Of a DNA stretch of 64,000 bases, positions 45,101-60,100 are shown piece after piece; within the stretch, counting starts at the first letter, position 1; each line of letters starts with the position of its first letter. The DNA is from Ochromonas danica (lineage: Eukaryota > Sar > Chrysophyceae > Chromulinales > Chromulinaceae). Under the pieces are notes generated by a model. That model was not told where the DNA came from. It ran no database searches and saw only the letters and a list, made by a program, of their open reading frames with translations. A program made the translations under genes and the position numbers. The stretch lies in NCBI GenBank assembly GCA_015146655.1, contig VKHL01000021.1, forward strand, positions 92,014 through 156,013. The letters run 5' to 3'.

Positions 45101-48100
45101 ACTCAGATCACCAAATGCGCTCCTTCCACTTCTTACTTCAACATCACCACCAAAGCTATTCGCACTGTCTCCACCATTGAGAGAAAGCTTACCACCCATA
45201 CCAACACCGGTTGAATCTCCAGCTTTAACTTCTATTTCACCACCATCACCTTTGGAAACACCACCCATTATTCTGACTGATGAACCCTTATTAATACTGC
45301 TTGTTAATCCCGACAACAATGAGATATCTCCAGCTTGATTAGCTGGACCAGTAGCTAAAACTATCGATCCAGAAGAACCCAACTCAGCTGAACCACTTCG
45401 AATTTCAACATTTGCTTCTCCAAAGCTGCCTGGAGTTGATGCAGTGTTCAGGTTGAGGAACGAAGATCCTGAGATTTCCACACCACCAAGGAGATTATTT
45501 GCCAAGGCAGATTGATCAGCAGTACCTGATCGGATCAGCACAGACCCACCGTACAAACCGTTGCCAGCAGAGACGGATAAAGACCCGCCAGCATTGGACT
45601 TAGCAAGTGAGTCACCTGCAGTAATTTCTACGGCCCCAGGTAAACCACCCTGACTACTTCCTGCTTTAATCGATACACCACCAGCACGAGTTGGCGAATC
45701 ACCAGACGACACAAGAACTTTTCCCGTATCGTCCGAAATGCTAGATGCGCTAGAAACCACTATATCCCCGGAAGATGCACCCAAAGAAGATCCGCTTGTA
45801 AAGAGCAAACTTCCACCTTTTCCTTGATTACCATTGCCGCCACTGATGGTAATAGCACCCCCGGCCCCAAGTCGAGAAGCGCCAGCCACAATAGATACTT
45901 CGCCTCCAACACCATCATCAGCAACTTTGCCTCCCTGAATAGCAAATGACCCACCCTTAACAAATCCCTCTCCGACGGTAAATAATATATCTCCACCACT
46001 CATACCATCTCCAGAATGAATAAAGAAGTCTCCACCCTTTCGAGACGTCAAGTGTTGAGATTGTTGAGAGGAAGACACCAAGCTGTCACCCGATTTCAAC
46101 AAAATCGATGAGCCAGAGAACTTTGATGATCCGCCAAACACACCAATGTCCCCAACACTGTCTTCTCCACCAGATACAGCAATTTTAATACCGGAAGATG
46201 AAACGCCACTTTTACCACTGCTAATTAAAACACCCTCTTCACCAGTAGATGATGAAGATGCGATGGTATCCGATGACTTTAGCACGACAAGCTTGCCACC
46301 CAGGAAAAAACTTGAACCATCGTCAACATCTCCAGTCGAACTCTCAATGACTATAGAGCCCGAAGATCTACCCTCTCCACCAGAAATTACAACTGAGCCA
46401 CCAGTATTTTGCGCCGACTTTCCTGAATGGATTTGAATATCGCCCCCAACACCACCCTCAGCGCTTCCACTAGACAGTATGATCTTTCCAGATTGGCCTA
46501 TGCTATTGCTACCAGTGATTATCTCAATAAACCCACTAGAGCCATCCAGAGATGATGCTGAAGGAGTAGAAATTGATAGATTTCCAGTTGATCTACGAAG
46601 ACTCGTACCAGAAACAACATGTACTGAACCGCCTTCACCATCAGTCGATCCACCGCCATTTAACAGGAGCGATCCACCATCCTTATGAACAGACATTCCA
46701 GATGCAATTTCAATCCTACCACCCTTATCGTTAATTCCTTCACCACCAAGAATAAATAGATCTCCGCCTTGACCACGCGAAGCGCCGCCTTCCAAGAACA
46801 TTTCGCCACCCTGAGTATTACCGAATCCGCCCTTCAACGAAACTGTCCCACCGAGACCTTCATTGCCAAACCCACCTTCGACGACTACCATACCACCATT
46901 CACTCCACTTCCGCTTGACATGGATAACACCCCACCGTCCTTTCTTTTAGAAGAGCCCGATCTCATTCGCAAAGAAGCGCCATCCATAGCACCACTGGAG
47001 CCAACATCAATAGATATTTCCCCAGCTTGGGCGAGTCCACCATCTCCACTAGCAAGACGGATGGGGCTCGAAGAAGAGAATTCATCGGTCTTTGAGCCAA
47101 TAACAATCGGTACTCCATTAAGACTTTGACTGACCAAACTAATTCCACCGTGGCCAGAAAGAGAAATTGGTCCAGAGGACTGACTTCCAAAGCCAGACAC
47201 CAGCGTAATAGCACCACTCTGGTCACTTGAACCTGTCGACAATAGAACAGATCCAGAAGGACCGTCATGTGACACTCCACTACCAATAACAACTGAACCA
47301 CTTCCAAATTTTGAAGGACCCGATGAAAATTCAACGTCACCGCTTCTCCCATCGATAGCTTCACCTGACCCATAAACAGCATTACCAGAAGAAAATGACT
47401 CAGCAGAGCGAATGTTAAGTCCTCCGCTGAAAGAATTTAAAGATTTTCCAGAAGTAATAGACAGTTGACCACCAGCCCCATTAACGGAATCACCACCAAC
47501 CAATTTTACTTCACCACCAGCTTTCGCACCGACGCTAACACCTCCAACAACCGCTATATGACCGGAAGCGCCCAATGAGCCATCTCCACCATGAATCAAA
47601 ATGCCTAATGAGCTCTTGTCCGAGTCGCTCGGTCCTGCCTTCAATTCAATCGATCCTCCAGATTTACCATTGGAGCCTGCTCCACCGGATAAACTTATGG
47701 AACCGCCTTCTCCACCTTGGGCAACACCACCATTGATGAAAACTGAACCACCTTCAGCACCAGATCCGCCGCTCAATCTAACATCTCCAGCTCCCGATAG
47801 CAGATTGGACCCAAAGCTCTCGCCTCCCTGAATATCAACACCGCCACCGACACCGCTGGAGCTTCTTCCACCTTGCACTTTCACATTCCCACCTTCACCG
47901 CCTAAGCTTTCTCCCGCTACCATGATAATGCTTCCACCATTGGTCATCATTGAAGAACCACCTTGAAGCTGCACATCAATGCTGTGACCCGCTGCAAGTG
48001 GAGAGGAAAACGATCCACTACTAATTACCGTTCGACCTTGGCTCAGAATTTCTACTTCGCCTCCTTCTTGGACTCCTGATCCAGAGTTTATGCTGACCTT

Positions 48101-51100
48101 GCCACCAATCGCCCCCGTACCAGCTGAAATGAAAACAGAGCTGCCCACGGAAGTTGATGACGTTGAAAGAATGTCACTATTACCGCCTTTAAGAACGATA
48201 TCACCAGCGGACCCCAGCTTAGCGTCCGCTGTAGTGATAGACACAGCACCTGAAGAGCTCTCTTCACTGATGCCACTTCTTAATACAACAGAACCACTAA
48301 AGCCAGATGTTGACGAGCCACTCTCCAACAACAATGAGCCACCACGGCCAGTCACAGCAGATCCACCCGCCACATAAACATTACCCCCCTGGAAAATACT
48401 ACCGGGTGCAGCCGATCGTCCAGCAGTTAGAACGATCTCACCGCCTCCGTCAAGTACACTGTCTCCCCCTGTCACCACAACCTTACCTCCTCGAGATCGA
48501 CCGTCACCAGCATTAAGAAGAACATTTCCTCCCTCACCTCGCTCTCCATTTCCACCCTGAATCAAGGTCTGGCCACCGATCATGCCATCACCGCCAGTCA
48601 GCAACAACGATCCACCTTCTGATTTCATAGAGTCACCTCCAGAAAGCATCGCATTTCCACCTATTGCGTTTTCTGATCTTCCTGCTCGAAGCGTAATACC
48701 ACCTGCCATGCGATCTTGGGCGTCACCATTTCCTACAAAAATTGACCCAGATTCATACTTGCCAGACTTGGTTTGCAATCTTATGGACCCGGAAGTGCCG
48801 CCACCTGAGCCACTCTCAAAGGAAACATCACCACCAACACCGTTCACATCCAAACTATCTCCACCCACAAGAGAGATCAAACCACCTCTTCCTTGAGATG
48901 ACAAACCAGGACTAACAGTTATGCTGCCAGCCGATGCAAGCGCACTGTCACCAGTGGACAGCTTCAAGTCTCCAGATACTGCATTCGACGTACTCCCGGA
49001 GCTCAAAAGGACGCTACCACTGCCAGAGTTTTCGTCACCACCAAACATGTCCAGCCAAGAAGCAGTTGTCACACTGACATCGCCTCCTACCTTAGATGTA
49101 CCAGAGCCAACAGAAAATCGCTGAGATTGAGCCTGAACTGCGGCAATCACATCATATAACAACGCAGAGTTGTCAATCGTATGAAAGTTCTCGAAGTGAA
49201 CACCTTTGTCCGCTAAGTCCAAATTCTCAATCGTGTGGACATACTCAGGGAACACATCTGCCACCTCTTCCGCCAACAGCATTCGTTTTTTCTTCCCGTC
49301 ACCCCATGTTCGTGACGCTACTGCCTCTCGCAACTGAAGTTGATTTATCTTTTGAAGAATAGCGTTAGTGTTGGTAAGAACTATGTCATCAAAGATTCTG
49401 ATGTCGGCTGGGGTTTGAATTTCGCTCACCACCATTGGTGCGGTAGCCAAAATAAGCGCTGTGTCCTCTAAATCTTGATTCGCGCGAACAAGTCTGAAAT
49501 CAATCGATGTCTCCGCGCTTGTATCAAAACCAAACTCAATGGCACTCGACCCATCCTTATCTTCTTTTGACACTACCATGCTGATTTTCCCCAATGAACC
49601 TTTAGCAGCTAGGGAGATTCGATTGTCATCCAACTGCAAAGATGTTTCTGACGATGTTTTCATCACAATCTTTCCCTTTTCACCTTGTCCAGTGGATAAG
49701 ATAATCCCTCCAGCTTGTTTCGATGAGTCACCACCGCTAATAATTACATCACCACCAACACCGCTTGCATCGCCTCCATTAATGAACACATTGGATCCAC
49801 TTCCAGATCTATCAGAAGTACTACCACCCCTTAAGGTAATATCACCAGATGAGCCAAGCGAAGAAAATCCTGTCACGATTGCTACATCGCCACTCCTGTT
49901 ATCATCGGGAGAATTTATGACAATTCCCCCAGCATTTCCATACAGAGAGTTTCCGGAAGTGAATGACAATGAACCACCCATTTCTGGACCACGTCCGCCT
50001 TGAAGTACGTAGTTGCCACCTGATGTTGAGAAGCCACTTCCACCAATAACAGAAATATCGCCCCCACTTGAACCAGAGCCACTTTGAAGGTAAATGCTTC
50101 CGCCAACATTCGAAGTCGACGCACCAGCAATAACGGAGACAGAGGACCCGCCAAAGCTGCTGGAACCTGAACTTAGTGAAAGACCGCCTACTTTATAACC
50201 ATCACCTGTACGTATTGATAGTCTTCCGGATGAAGAGGACGATGAACCTGTGACAAGATCAATTATACCAGAGTCGCCATGATCATCAACCGTGCTAATT
50301 TGAGCGTTATTCACTGCAGACAAAATAATCGACCCTGAATCTTTTGCATCAGTACCATTTCCATCTTCAATTACTTTTCCAACAGATATGATAACGCTTC
50401 CTGACTCCTTGCCCATTCCTGTAGCCAATTGAATCGATCCACTTTTAGCACTACGCGAAGATCCAGAAAATATGCGAATAAACCCAGTCGAATCGGCATT
50501 GGAATCTCCAGAAGCAACCTCGATATCGCCAGTCAACTGGGAATTTGATTGGGTGGATATCGAAATTTTGCCTGACAGCACCTCTCCAGAACCCGAGGAA
50601 ACCAACAGAGAACCGCCAGAGAAGGAACCAACACCAGCCGTAATGCCCACACTTCCACCATCAGTATCTGAGTCCCCACCGACGATGTTCGCTGATCCAC
50701 CACCATTGCCACCACGCAAAAGCACAGAACCGCCAGTGGCATCTGTTTCACCTCGCGCTCCGCCAAGGATATTGATATCACCTCCATCAAATACACCTTC
50801 TCCGCCTGACAAAAGAACGTTACTTCCTTTCGTAGTAGAACTTCCCTTACCGCCTTGAAGTTTGACTTCACCTCCTTCCAGATAAATGTTGCCTCTCAAA
50901 GATGACCCAGCAACAGATTCACCACCAAGGAGAGATACTGAACCAGCCATTGTCTCTCCTCTACCCGACTGAATTACGATATCGCCAGAGATCAGACCAT
51001 CACCAGTTGACAATCGCATACCACCAGTGGATGCAGTTACTGCACTACCAGACGTGATAGCAATGTCTCCACTATTTGACTTGCTTCGAGCAAAGGTCGA

Positions 51101-54100
51101 AAATAACATATTCGAGTTGCCCGAAATACGAACATTGCCACCATCACCATGCTGCCCAGAAGAGAAAAGGAGCGAACCTGAAATATCACCGTCTCCAGCG
51201 CGAGCTATGAAAGACCCACCACTTTGACCAAAGCCACTTGAAAGACCCGCTTCTACAATAATATCGCCAACAGAATTTTGTGAATTTCCCGTCTTGATCA
51301 AAATCTCTCCAGACTTCACGATATCATTATCAACAGTGGACAATATTAACCTTCCCGAATCAAAGCGTGAATAACCTGCAATCAAATCTATCGATCCCGA
51401 AATTTCACCTTCAGAAGGAAACCGAATTTTCCCCCCATCAGCGTAAGAACTGCTCCCACCATTAATTTCCAGGGAAGATGTTCGATGAACCCCACCGCCG
51501 ACCATAATAGAAGGGCCAGAATTATCTGAATTCTCAATTTGACCACTACGGAGAATAATCATACCTCGTTCCTTGGCACCAAGTCCAGACTTAATGACAA
51601 CGTCCCCGCCGATTTCACCCGATCCACCTTCGGAAGTTATGGAGCCACCCTTTGATCCAACACCAACAGCGTCCCCGCTTTTTAGTACAACTTCAGCACC
51701 CACATTACTTCTGCCAAAACCGGCTTCAATGCGAACTGCCCCTGCTCCACCAGCTACAGCACTGCCCGTGCGCACAAAGATGCTACCGCTCCTACCAAAC
51801 TCGGTTGATCCTGAACTAATGCTAATATCGCCCGTAGACAACAGAGATTTTGATGCGGTTTTTATCATAGTTTTCTGATCACCCAACAAAGACAAAGAAC
51901 TCGCAACATTATCAAGCGACTCAGCAACAGTGTTTCCTGAAGTGAGGTAGATCGATCCACCAATAGCACCCGATCCACCACTCAAAAACACATCACCACC
52001 CAAACCATCTGGATTTTGACCACCTTCAATGACTACTTTACCCACTCTGCCGTTCTTCCCACCACGAATGGAACCACTCTGCATGAATACATCACCCGAA
52101 GATAACAACGATGATCCAGTAGAAATTAGAACCGAGCCAGCAGACGTATCCCCAGGAGCAGTCGATAACTTGATTTGACCTGACAGATTGTTCGAACTCT
52201 TGCCACTGGTGAAACTTAAACTTCCACCAATTCCCAATAGAGCATCCCCGCCAGAAAGAGATAAGGAGCCAGCGACGTCAACAGATGATGCGCCGCCTGA
52301 GATCTGAATAGAACCACCACGATCGTCTCCTCGACCAGCGAAAAGAGACAAATCACCACCAGCATTTCCATTTCCAGAAGATAATAACAAAGAGCCCCCA
52401 CCCTTCCTTCCAGTTCCACCAATCAAGATCACATCACCACCATCATCACTGACGGAGTCCCCAGAAGAAAGAAGCAGGTTGGATCCGGGCCCAGCCCCAC
52501 GTCCCACATTAACTGAAATGGACCCAGCTGTTGACTCAAGACTGTCGCCAGAAAGAATTTGAACATCACCTGATTCAGATTGTGAAAATCCACTGGAAAT
52601 TTGAATTATACCACTTTCCTCACCAGAAACACTGGTCAAAGAAAGGACACCTGACGAAAGTAAACTCAAAGAACCATCTGCCCGATCAACTTTTGAACTC
52701 CCAACTACACCGCCACTAGAAAGAGATACTCTGCCATTCACATCAAGCATAAACTTGCTTCCCATTGAATGCACCGAGTTCCCATTGAGAAGTGTGATAC
52801 TGCCAGAACTGGTAACAGATGAGCCGGTCTCAAAGAGAATTGGCCCACTTTGAGAAGAAGGTGACGTCATAATTACCACCGTTCCGCTTTTACCATAAGC
52901 ACTTGATCCACTCATGATACCTACATCACCACCTCCTTCCAGTAAATCTCGGCCACCAGACAACTGAATTACAGCTCCTGTAGTGGTCGCACCATTTCCT
53001 CCTTGAATCACAACTTCACCTCCAGAAGTAGAAGAAATCCCTCCCTGAATAACCACTTCGCCACCATTCGCATTATTATACCCCTCACCACCATTGAGAC
53101 GCGTAGCACCACCTTCCACAAATCCACTTCCTGCCGTCAATACAACATTTCCACCAAGATCACCACTTCCTGAGCCTAGTATGATATCGCCACCAGAAGA
53201 CTTCTCACCATCCAACGATTTACTGTGTTCACTATCACCCGCAGTGAGGAAAACCGAGGCGCCTCGTTGGGCACCACTGACAGAGGTTGAAATGGTCAAA
53301 CTGCCAGCTGGGCCAATTTCGCTGCTACCAGTAAAAATCTTAATATCTCCAGAAGTGGAAGAGGGTGCAGATACAGTAGTCAAAGACAAACCACCAGACG
53401 AAGGACCGTAGTTTGTACTCGCAATGCTAACGTCTGATCCTTGCAGCGCCAACATACCACCATTCGACGAATCGCCAGATGAAGGAAGGCCGGTGTTCAA
53501 AACTATTGCACCCACATTTGACCCATCCCCTGTACGTAGGATGACATCTCCTGTTCTACTGGATGGAGAAGAATGTATCACAATCTGACCACTTTCGTTG
53601 TCAGCAACTCCAGAAGACAACACAACATTTCCAGATTGAGCAGAGGAGCTTCCAGTCGATACAGTCACGTCACCTCCATGTTCCGAAAACCCGGTTTGTA
53701 ACTTCAAAAAGCCACCAACCTGACCACCACCTGAAAGTAGAGTAATTGAACCACCATTCCTCTCCTCAGATCGCCCTCCCAGAACGGAAATTTCTCCAGC
53801 TTTTCCATGACGATTAACATCACCAGTTGAGAGAACTATTCCACCAGTCTTGGCATTCTCAGCTTTGCCAGAAGCTACAATAACATCGCCACTATCAGCA
53901 CCAATTTGAGAATTTCCAGATTTGATGGAGACGGAGCCAGAGGGCTCCTCATAACCAAACCCAGATTCAAGATGAAGATCACCTCCACGCTTTCCTTCGC
54001 CAGCCAAAATGAAAAGAGAGCTTCCTGAAAGAGAAGAAGAAGAAGCAAGTTCAATCGAACTGCCTGCTTGGCTGCTCGTACCAACCTGAAGTCTGATGCT

Positions 54101-57100
54101 ACCGGCAGCTGTTGTCGCTTGACCAGATGCGATTAAAATAGATCCAGATGACGATAATGATGACCCAGAAGAAACAACCACGCCGCCGCTACTCAGATCA
54201 TTATCCCGCGATTTCACACCCACACTATTCCCGCCAAGTAATTCCAAACTGCCTCCAGAATAACCTCGACCAGCATTGACGAATATGGACCCACCACTGG
54301 CAGCAGAGCCTCCATCAATAAAAATGGACCCGCTCGTGCTGTCATTATCAACAGATTCTACCACTCCACTTTCTAAGATGATATCACCACTACGACTTGA
54401 TGATTTGCCTGTCGTAAGCGAAAGTGACCCAGAAGCGAAATTTGACGCGTCACCAGTTGAAATATCAATACCACCGCTTACACCAAAGGCGACCGAGCCT
54501 GTTTGAAAATTAGCGGAGCCAGATCCAGAAACGGAACTGACGCCACTCTTCACAATAACAGATCCACCCAAATCGGAAGAAGTGCTACCACCCCCAATAA
54601 TCTGTAGAGGCGACGAAGTACGACCTCTACCGCCGACGATTTGAACAGCACCTCCAGATCCAGAGATTGAGTCACCACCAGCAATTTCAACGGAACCGCC
54701 AACCTTAACGCCACTTCCACCGCGCATAGCAACAACACCACCTGCATTCAACAAGCCTTCTCCGGAAGCTAAAAGAATGGAGCCACCGTTATATCCCGCT
54801 CCACCTAATACATTTACTGCCCCCACATTTTCCACCCCAGCAGAAGGCTTCGACTCCAATAGAATACCACCACTGCTCTTTACCTCCACGGAGCCAGAAC
54901 GTGCGCTAGACAAACCATCACCCGATTCAATACTTATTACACCGGTGGTTTTCTCAGCATTACCAGTTGAAATGATAATTGCTGGACTATCCTCAATACC
55001 CGAAGTCAACAAACTCGTAACATCTTTGCCAACCGCCAGCAAACTACCCACACCACCAAAAGAACGAGCATCGAGCACTATGCCACCAGCAGACGTCGAA
55101 CCAGAAGAACTTGACAATACAATAGAACCAGAAAGTGAATCCTCCAACAGTCCCGAAATACCTGATCCGATAAAGACCGAACCACTCGCTCCATTAGAAG
55201 CCATTCCAGTCGTCAAAGAAATTGATCCACTATCTCCTTTCTCGTTGCTGCCACTTTCAATCGTGATATCTCCGGTAACCACAGCAGGAGTACCAATCTT
55301 TCCGCTCTTAGAAATAGATGGCGAGGAAATACTGACAGAGCCCGTCGATGCTTCCAAACTATTCCCGCCGGAAATGTATACATCGCCTCCCACACCCTCT
55401 GATGCTTCTCCGCCCGATATACTCACAATCCCACCATCCATATTCCTCATCGCGCTACCACCACTTAAAGTCACTTTACCAGCTTCCCCTTCATCTATAG
55501 TGGCACCAGCTCGCAACTCTACATCTCCACCCTTTTCCACAACTCCAGCACCTCCTGCGATAAGAACACTTCCTCCCGAACGTTGCTCCCCAGATGAGGC
55601 AACCACATTGATATCACCACCACCGAGACCTCTACCCGATGAAATATCAACATTTCCACCTTTGTTTCCAATGGAAACACCAGCAGTGAGTCTTATATTA
55701 CCACCCGCGCTATTGACGCCTTGTCCACTCTCGATGTTCACAGAACCAGGAGAATCCGAAAAACTGGCCCCCGTTCGAAGCATTATGTTGCCTGTCTTGG
55801 CAGCATTAGATTCGGTAACAAGAACAATATTTCCTGATTGAGCATTTACTGCTGAAGTAGCTATTCTCATGTCTGCATAGGAATTTAAGTTGACACCAAT
55901 ATTGTTTTTTTCGGCAAGATGGATCCCACTTGTGATTTCTACTCGCCCAGCTGTGTGCCCTTTTCCACCTCTGATGTTAACATCACCACCAGATGATTCG
56001 GGCATAGCAATATTATCACCGGCATCAATATTAATGCTTCCTGAAATAGCTGCGTAGGATTTGGACTCTCCAACCTTCAAGGAAATACTTCCAGTGCTGC
56101 CTCTGGTGGAATCACCACTAGAAACCAAAATATTCCCGCTTCCAGAATCTCCCGAAGGAGTGGTGAGTAGGAGATTACCACTGGTTGAAAGGGATGACGT
56201 ACCAGATACCAAGCTGATCAAACCCCCACCAAAACCGCCTTCGACCTTGATATTTCCACCCAATGATGATAGAGAGTTTCCTCCTTGAAATAAAATATCA
56301 CCAGCACTACCGAAATCAGAAGCTCCAGCCACCTGGTGGATTGAACCACCATGACCTGCCAGGGTCAAACCACCTTCGATTGACACAAAACCCGCAGCTT
56401 CATCACCATCACCACTTCGTAAAGACACAGCGCCTCCTTTTCCACCTGAGCCTGATTGGAAAATTATATCACCACCAAGCTGGTCATTTCGCGCTGAAGA
56501 TCCAGAATTAAAGCGAAGAGAGCCACCTGCTGCACTTCCCATGCCAGCACTAAGCATTATATCTCCACCTATTCCACTGAGCGAGTCGCCTGTGCTAAGA
56601 GAAATATCACCAGAGTCCAACTCGCTAGATGAAGACGTCAAAGAAATGGAACCGCTAGATCTGGTGATAGCATCTGTCTCACTTGCCAAAGAGATGTCGG
56701 AATGAGAACGAACAGAAACCAAACCAGAAGAAATAACAGATACAATGCTCTTAAAACCAGAACTACGGAGAACGATATCACCTCCACCACTCAACGAAGA
56801 ACCAGATCCGATAAAGACCGAACCACTCGCTCCATTAGAAGCCATTCCAGTCGTCAAAGAAATTGATCCACTATCTCCTTTCTCGTTGCTGCCACTTTCA
56901 ATCGTGATATCTCCGGTAACCACAGCAGGAGTACCAATCTTTCCGCTCTTAGAAATAGATGGCGAGGAAATACTGACAGAGCCCGTCGATGCTTCCAAAC
57001 TATTCCCGCCGGAAATGTATACATCGCCTCCCACACCCTCTGATGCTTCTCCGCCCGATATACTCACAATCCCACCATCCATATTCCTCATCGCGCTACC

Positions 57101-60100
57101 ACCACTTAAAGTCACTTTACCAGCTTCCCCTTCATCTATAGTGGCACCAGCTCGCAACTCTACATCTCCACCCTTTTCCACAACTCCAGCACCTCCTGCG
57201 ATAAGAACACTTCCTCCCGAACGTTGCTCCCCAGATGAGGCAACCACATTGATATCACCACCACCGAGACCTCTACCCGATGAAATATCAACATTTCCAC
57301 CTTTGTTTCCAATGGAAACACCAGCAGTGAGTCTTATATTACCACCCGCGCTATTGACGCCTTGTCCACTCTCGATGTTCACAGAACCAGGAGAATCCGA
57401 AAAACTGGCCCCCGTTCGAAGCATTATACTGCCTGATGAGGAATCTGAGGATCCGGATGTGAGTACGATTGAAGAGCTTTTCTTGTTGCTGTCAGTTTGA
57501 ATGATCATATCATCACCAGACATCAGCGATATCTTTCCTCTGGAACCAATCTGATCATCATCATTTGTACCACCGCTTCGTATAAGCACATTACCAGACT
57601 GCTTTCCCATGCCTGCATGAATAACAACGTCACCTCCTTTCGCCGACAAAGACATTGGAGACATAGCACTCCCAGCAATGAGGTTAACAGAGCCTGCATT
57701 TCCAGACAACGCATTACCAGTTGCAATTCGAATACTTCCAGAATCACCAATGTTTGCAACTTCAGATACTAATGATACTGAGCCAGAACCAGAAACACGT
57801 CCACTCGAAATACCAGAAGAGATGGTCACAGCATCCCCACTTAGCAAATCAACATTACCACCGAATCCATTACGACCAACAGCGCCAACAAATCGTAAAC
57901 CATCATCGACAACAAGCTTCGAAGAAGTGTCGGTCAATTCGCTTGGTCCTGCCTTCAATTCAATCGATCCTCCAGATTTACCATTGGAGCCTGCTCCACC
58001 GGATAAACTTATGGAACCGCCTTCTCCACCTTGGGCAACACCACCATTGATGAAAACTGAACCACCTTCAGCACCAGATCCGCCGCTCAATCTAACATCT
58101 CCAGCTCCCGATAGCAGATTGGACCCAAAGCTCTCGCCTCCCTGAATATCAACACCGCCACCGACACCGCTGGAGCTTCTTCCACCTTGCACTTTCACAT
58201 TCCCACCTTCACCGCCTAAGCTTTCTCCCGCTACCATGATAATGCTTCCACCATTGGTCATCATTGAAGAACCACCTTGAAGCTGCACATCAATGCTGTG
58301 ACCCGCTGCAAGTGGAGAGGAAAACGATCCACTACTAATTACCGTTCGACCTTGGCTCAGAATTTCTACTTCGCCTCCTTCTTGGACTCCTGATCCAGAG
58401 TTTATGCTGACCTTGCCACCAATCGCCCCCGTACCAGCTGAAATGAAAACAGAGCTGCCCACGGAAGTTGATGACGTTGAAAGAATGTCACTATTACCGC
58501 CTTTAAGAACGATATCACCAGCGGACCCCAGCTTAGCGTCCGCTGTAGTGATAGACACAGCACCTGAAGAGCTCTCTTCACTGATGCCACTTCTTAATAC
58601 AACAGAACCACTAAAGCCAGATGTTGACGAGCCACTCTCCAACAACAATGAGCCACCACGGCCAGTCACAGCAGATCCACCCGCCACATAAACATTACCC
58701 CCCTGGAAAATACTACCGGGTGCAGCCGATCGTCCAGCAGTTAGAACGATCTCACCGCCTCCGTCAAGTACACTGTCTCCCCCTGTCACCACAACCTTAC
58801 CTCCTCGAGATCGACCGTCACCAGCATTAAGAAGAACATTTCCTCCCTCACCTCGCTCTCCATTTCCACCCTGAATCAAGGTCTGGCCACCGATCATGCC
58901 ATCACCGCCAGTCAGCAACAACGATCCACCTTCTGATTTCATAGAGTCACCTCCAGAAAGCATCGCATTTCCACCTATTGCGTTTTCTGATCTTCCTGCT
59001 CGAAGCGTAATACCACCTGCCATGCGATCTTGGGCGTCACCATTTCCTACAAAAATTGACCCAGATTCATACTTGCCAGACTTGGTTTGCAATCTTATGG
59101 ACCCGGAAGTGCCGCCACCTGAGCCACTCTCAAAGGAAACATCACCACCAACACCGTTCACATCCAAACTATCTCCACCCACAAGAGAGATCAAACCACC
59201 TCTTCCTTGAGATGACAAACCAGGACTAACAGTTATGCTGCCAGCCGATGCAAGCGCACTGTCACCAGTGGACAGCTTCAAGTCTCCAGATACTGCATTC
59301 GACGTACTCCCGGAGCTCAAAAGGACGCTACCACTGCCAGAGTTTTCGTCACCACCAAACATGTCCAGCCAAGAAGCAGTTGTCACACTGACATCGCCTC
59401 CTACCTTAGATGTACCAGAGCCAACAGAAAATCGCTGAGATTGAGCCTGAACTGCGGCAATCACATCATATAACAACGCAGAGTTGTCAATCGTATGAAA
59501 GTTCTCGAAGTGAACACCTTTGTCCGCGAAGTCCAAATTCTCAATCGTGTGGACATACTCAGGGAACACATCTGCCACCTCTTCCGTCAACAGCGTTCGC
59601 TTCATTGCAATATCATTGCTCCCTGTAACTGTGTTCCATAATTCGCTTTCGGTAGCGGATACAACTCTTAGCGTGAGTAACTTTTGCAAGATTTGTTGTT
59701 CGTTCACTGGTACAAAATTCGATTTCGTTCTTTTGTCCGATAGCTGACGAAAACTGGTATAGTAAACTGAAGGGGTTATAGTCAGTGCTCTTTCTTCTCC
59801 TCCTTCAGTTTTGGTGGTGTGAATTCTCAAATCCAGTTGAGGAGTGCCATTCTTGCTTAATCCCAGTCCAATAAATGATGAACTAGGACTTTGATCATGA
59901 GCTTGAGGCACTGATAAAATGAGAGATGAGCCATCCTTCTTTGAAGCTATTTCAATTTTATCAGACGAAAGCTGAAATGAGGACGCATCGTTCAAGTCCG
60001 TAGATGTAAGCAGTGAAATGATCTGTCCTGATCCAGCAGTAATATCGACCGTAGAATCCATTCGAATAGATGAACCTAAAGCGCCTGCTTGGCTGCCAGT

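Larger units (their letters stand above)
49673..59425 (-). repeat. Repeat array B
   Basis: About 3,251 codons of the 13-18 residue motif between S74 domains 1 and 2. It begins directly after the RFSVG that ends domain 1 and ends in IILSTGQGEKG before domain 2. It contains the right-hand copy of the 1.64 kb block (57945-59585, which also covers the end of domain 1) and both copies of a 623 bp block (55164-55786 and 56805-57427). No separate domain was recognised inside it. Long opposite-strand frames here are shadows of the repeat. Confidence 0.87.

Noticed and set aside
54777-55841. Long plus-strand ORF of 354 codons, with others such as 20454-21470 and 14343-14945
   Set aside because: These are antisense shadows of the minus-strand repeat. 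They are Pro/Ser/Thr-rich because Gly codons read backward in this frame give Pro and Ser/Thr codons, all lie in the same relative frame, and duplicated blocks duplicate them.
21944-60018. Four separate genes, each ending at its S74 domain
   Set aside because: There is no stop after any S74 domain and no gap before the next array; the frame is continuous through all four exits. Transcript data could still change this.
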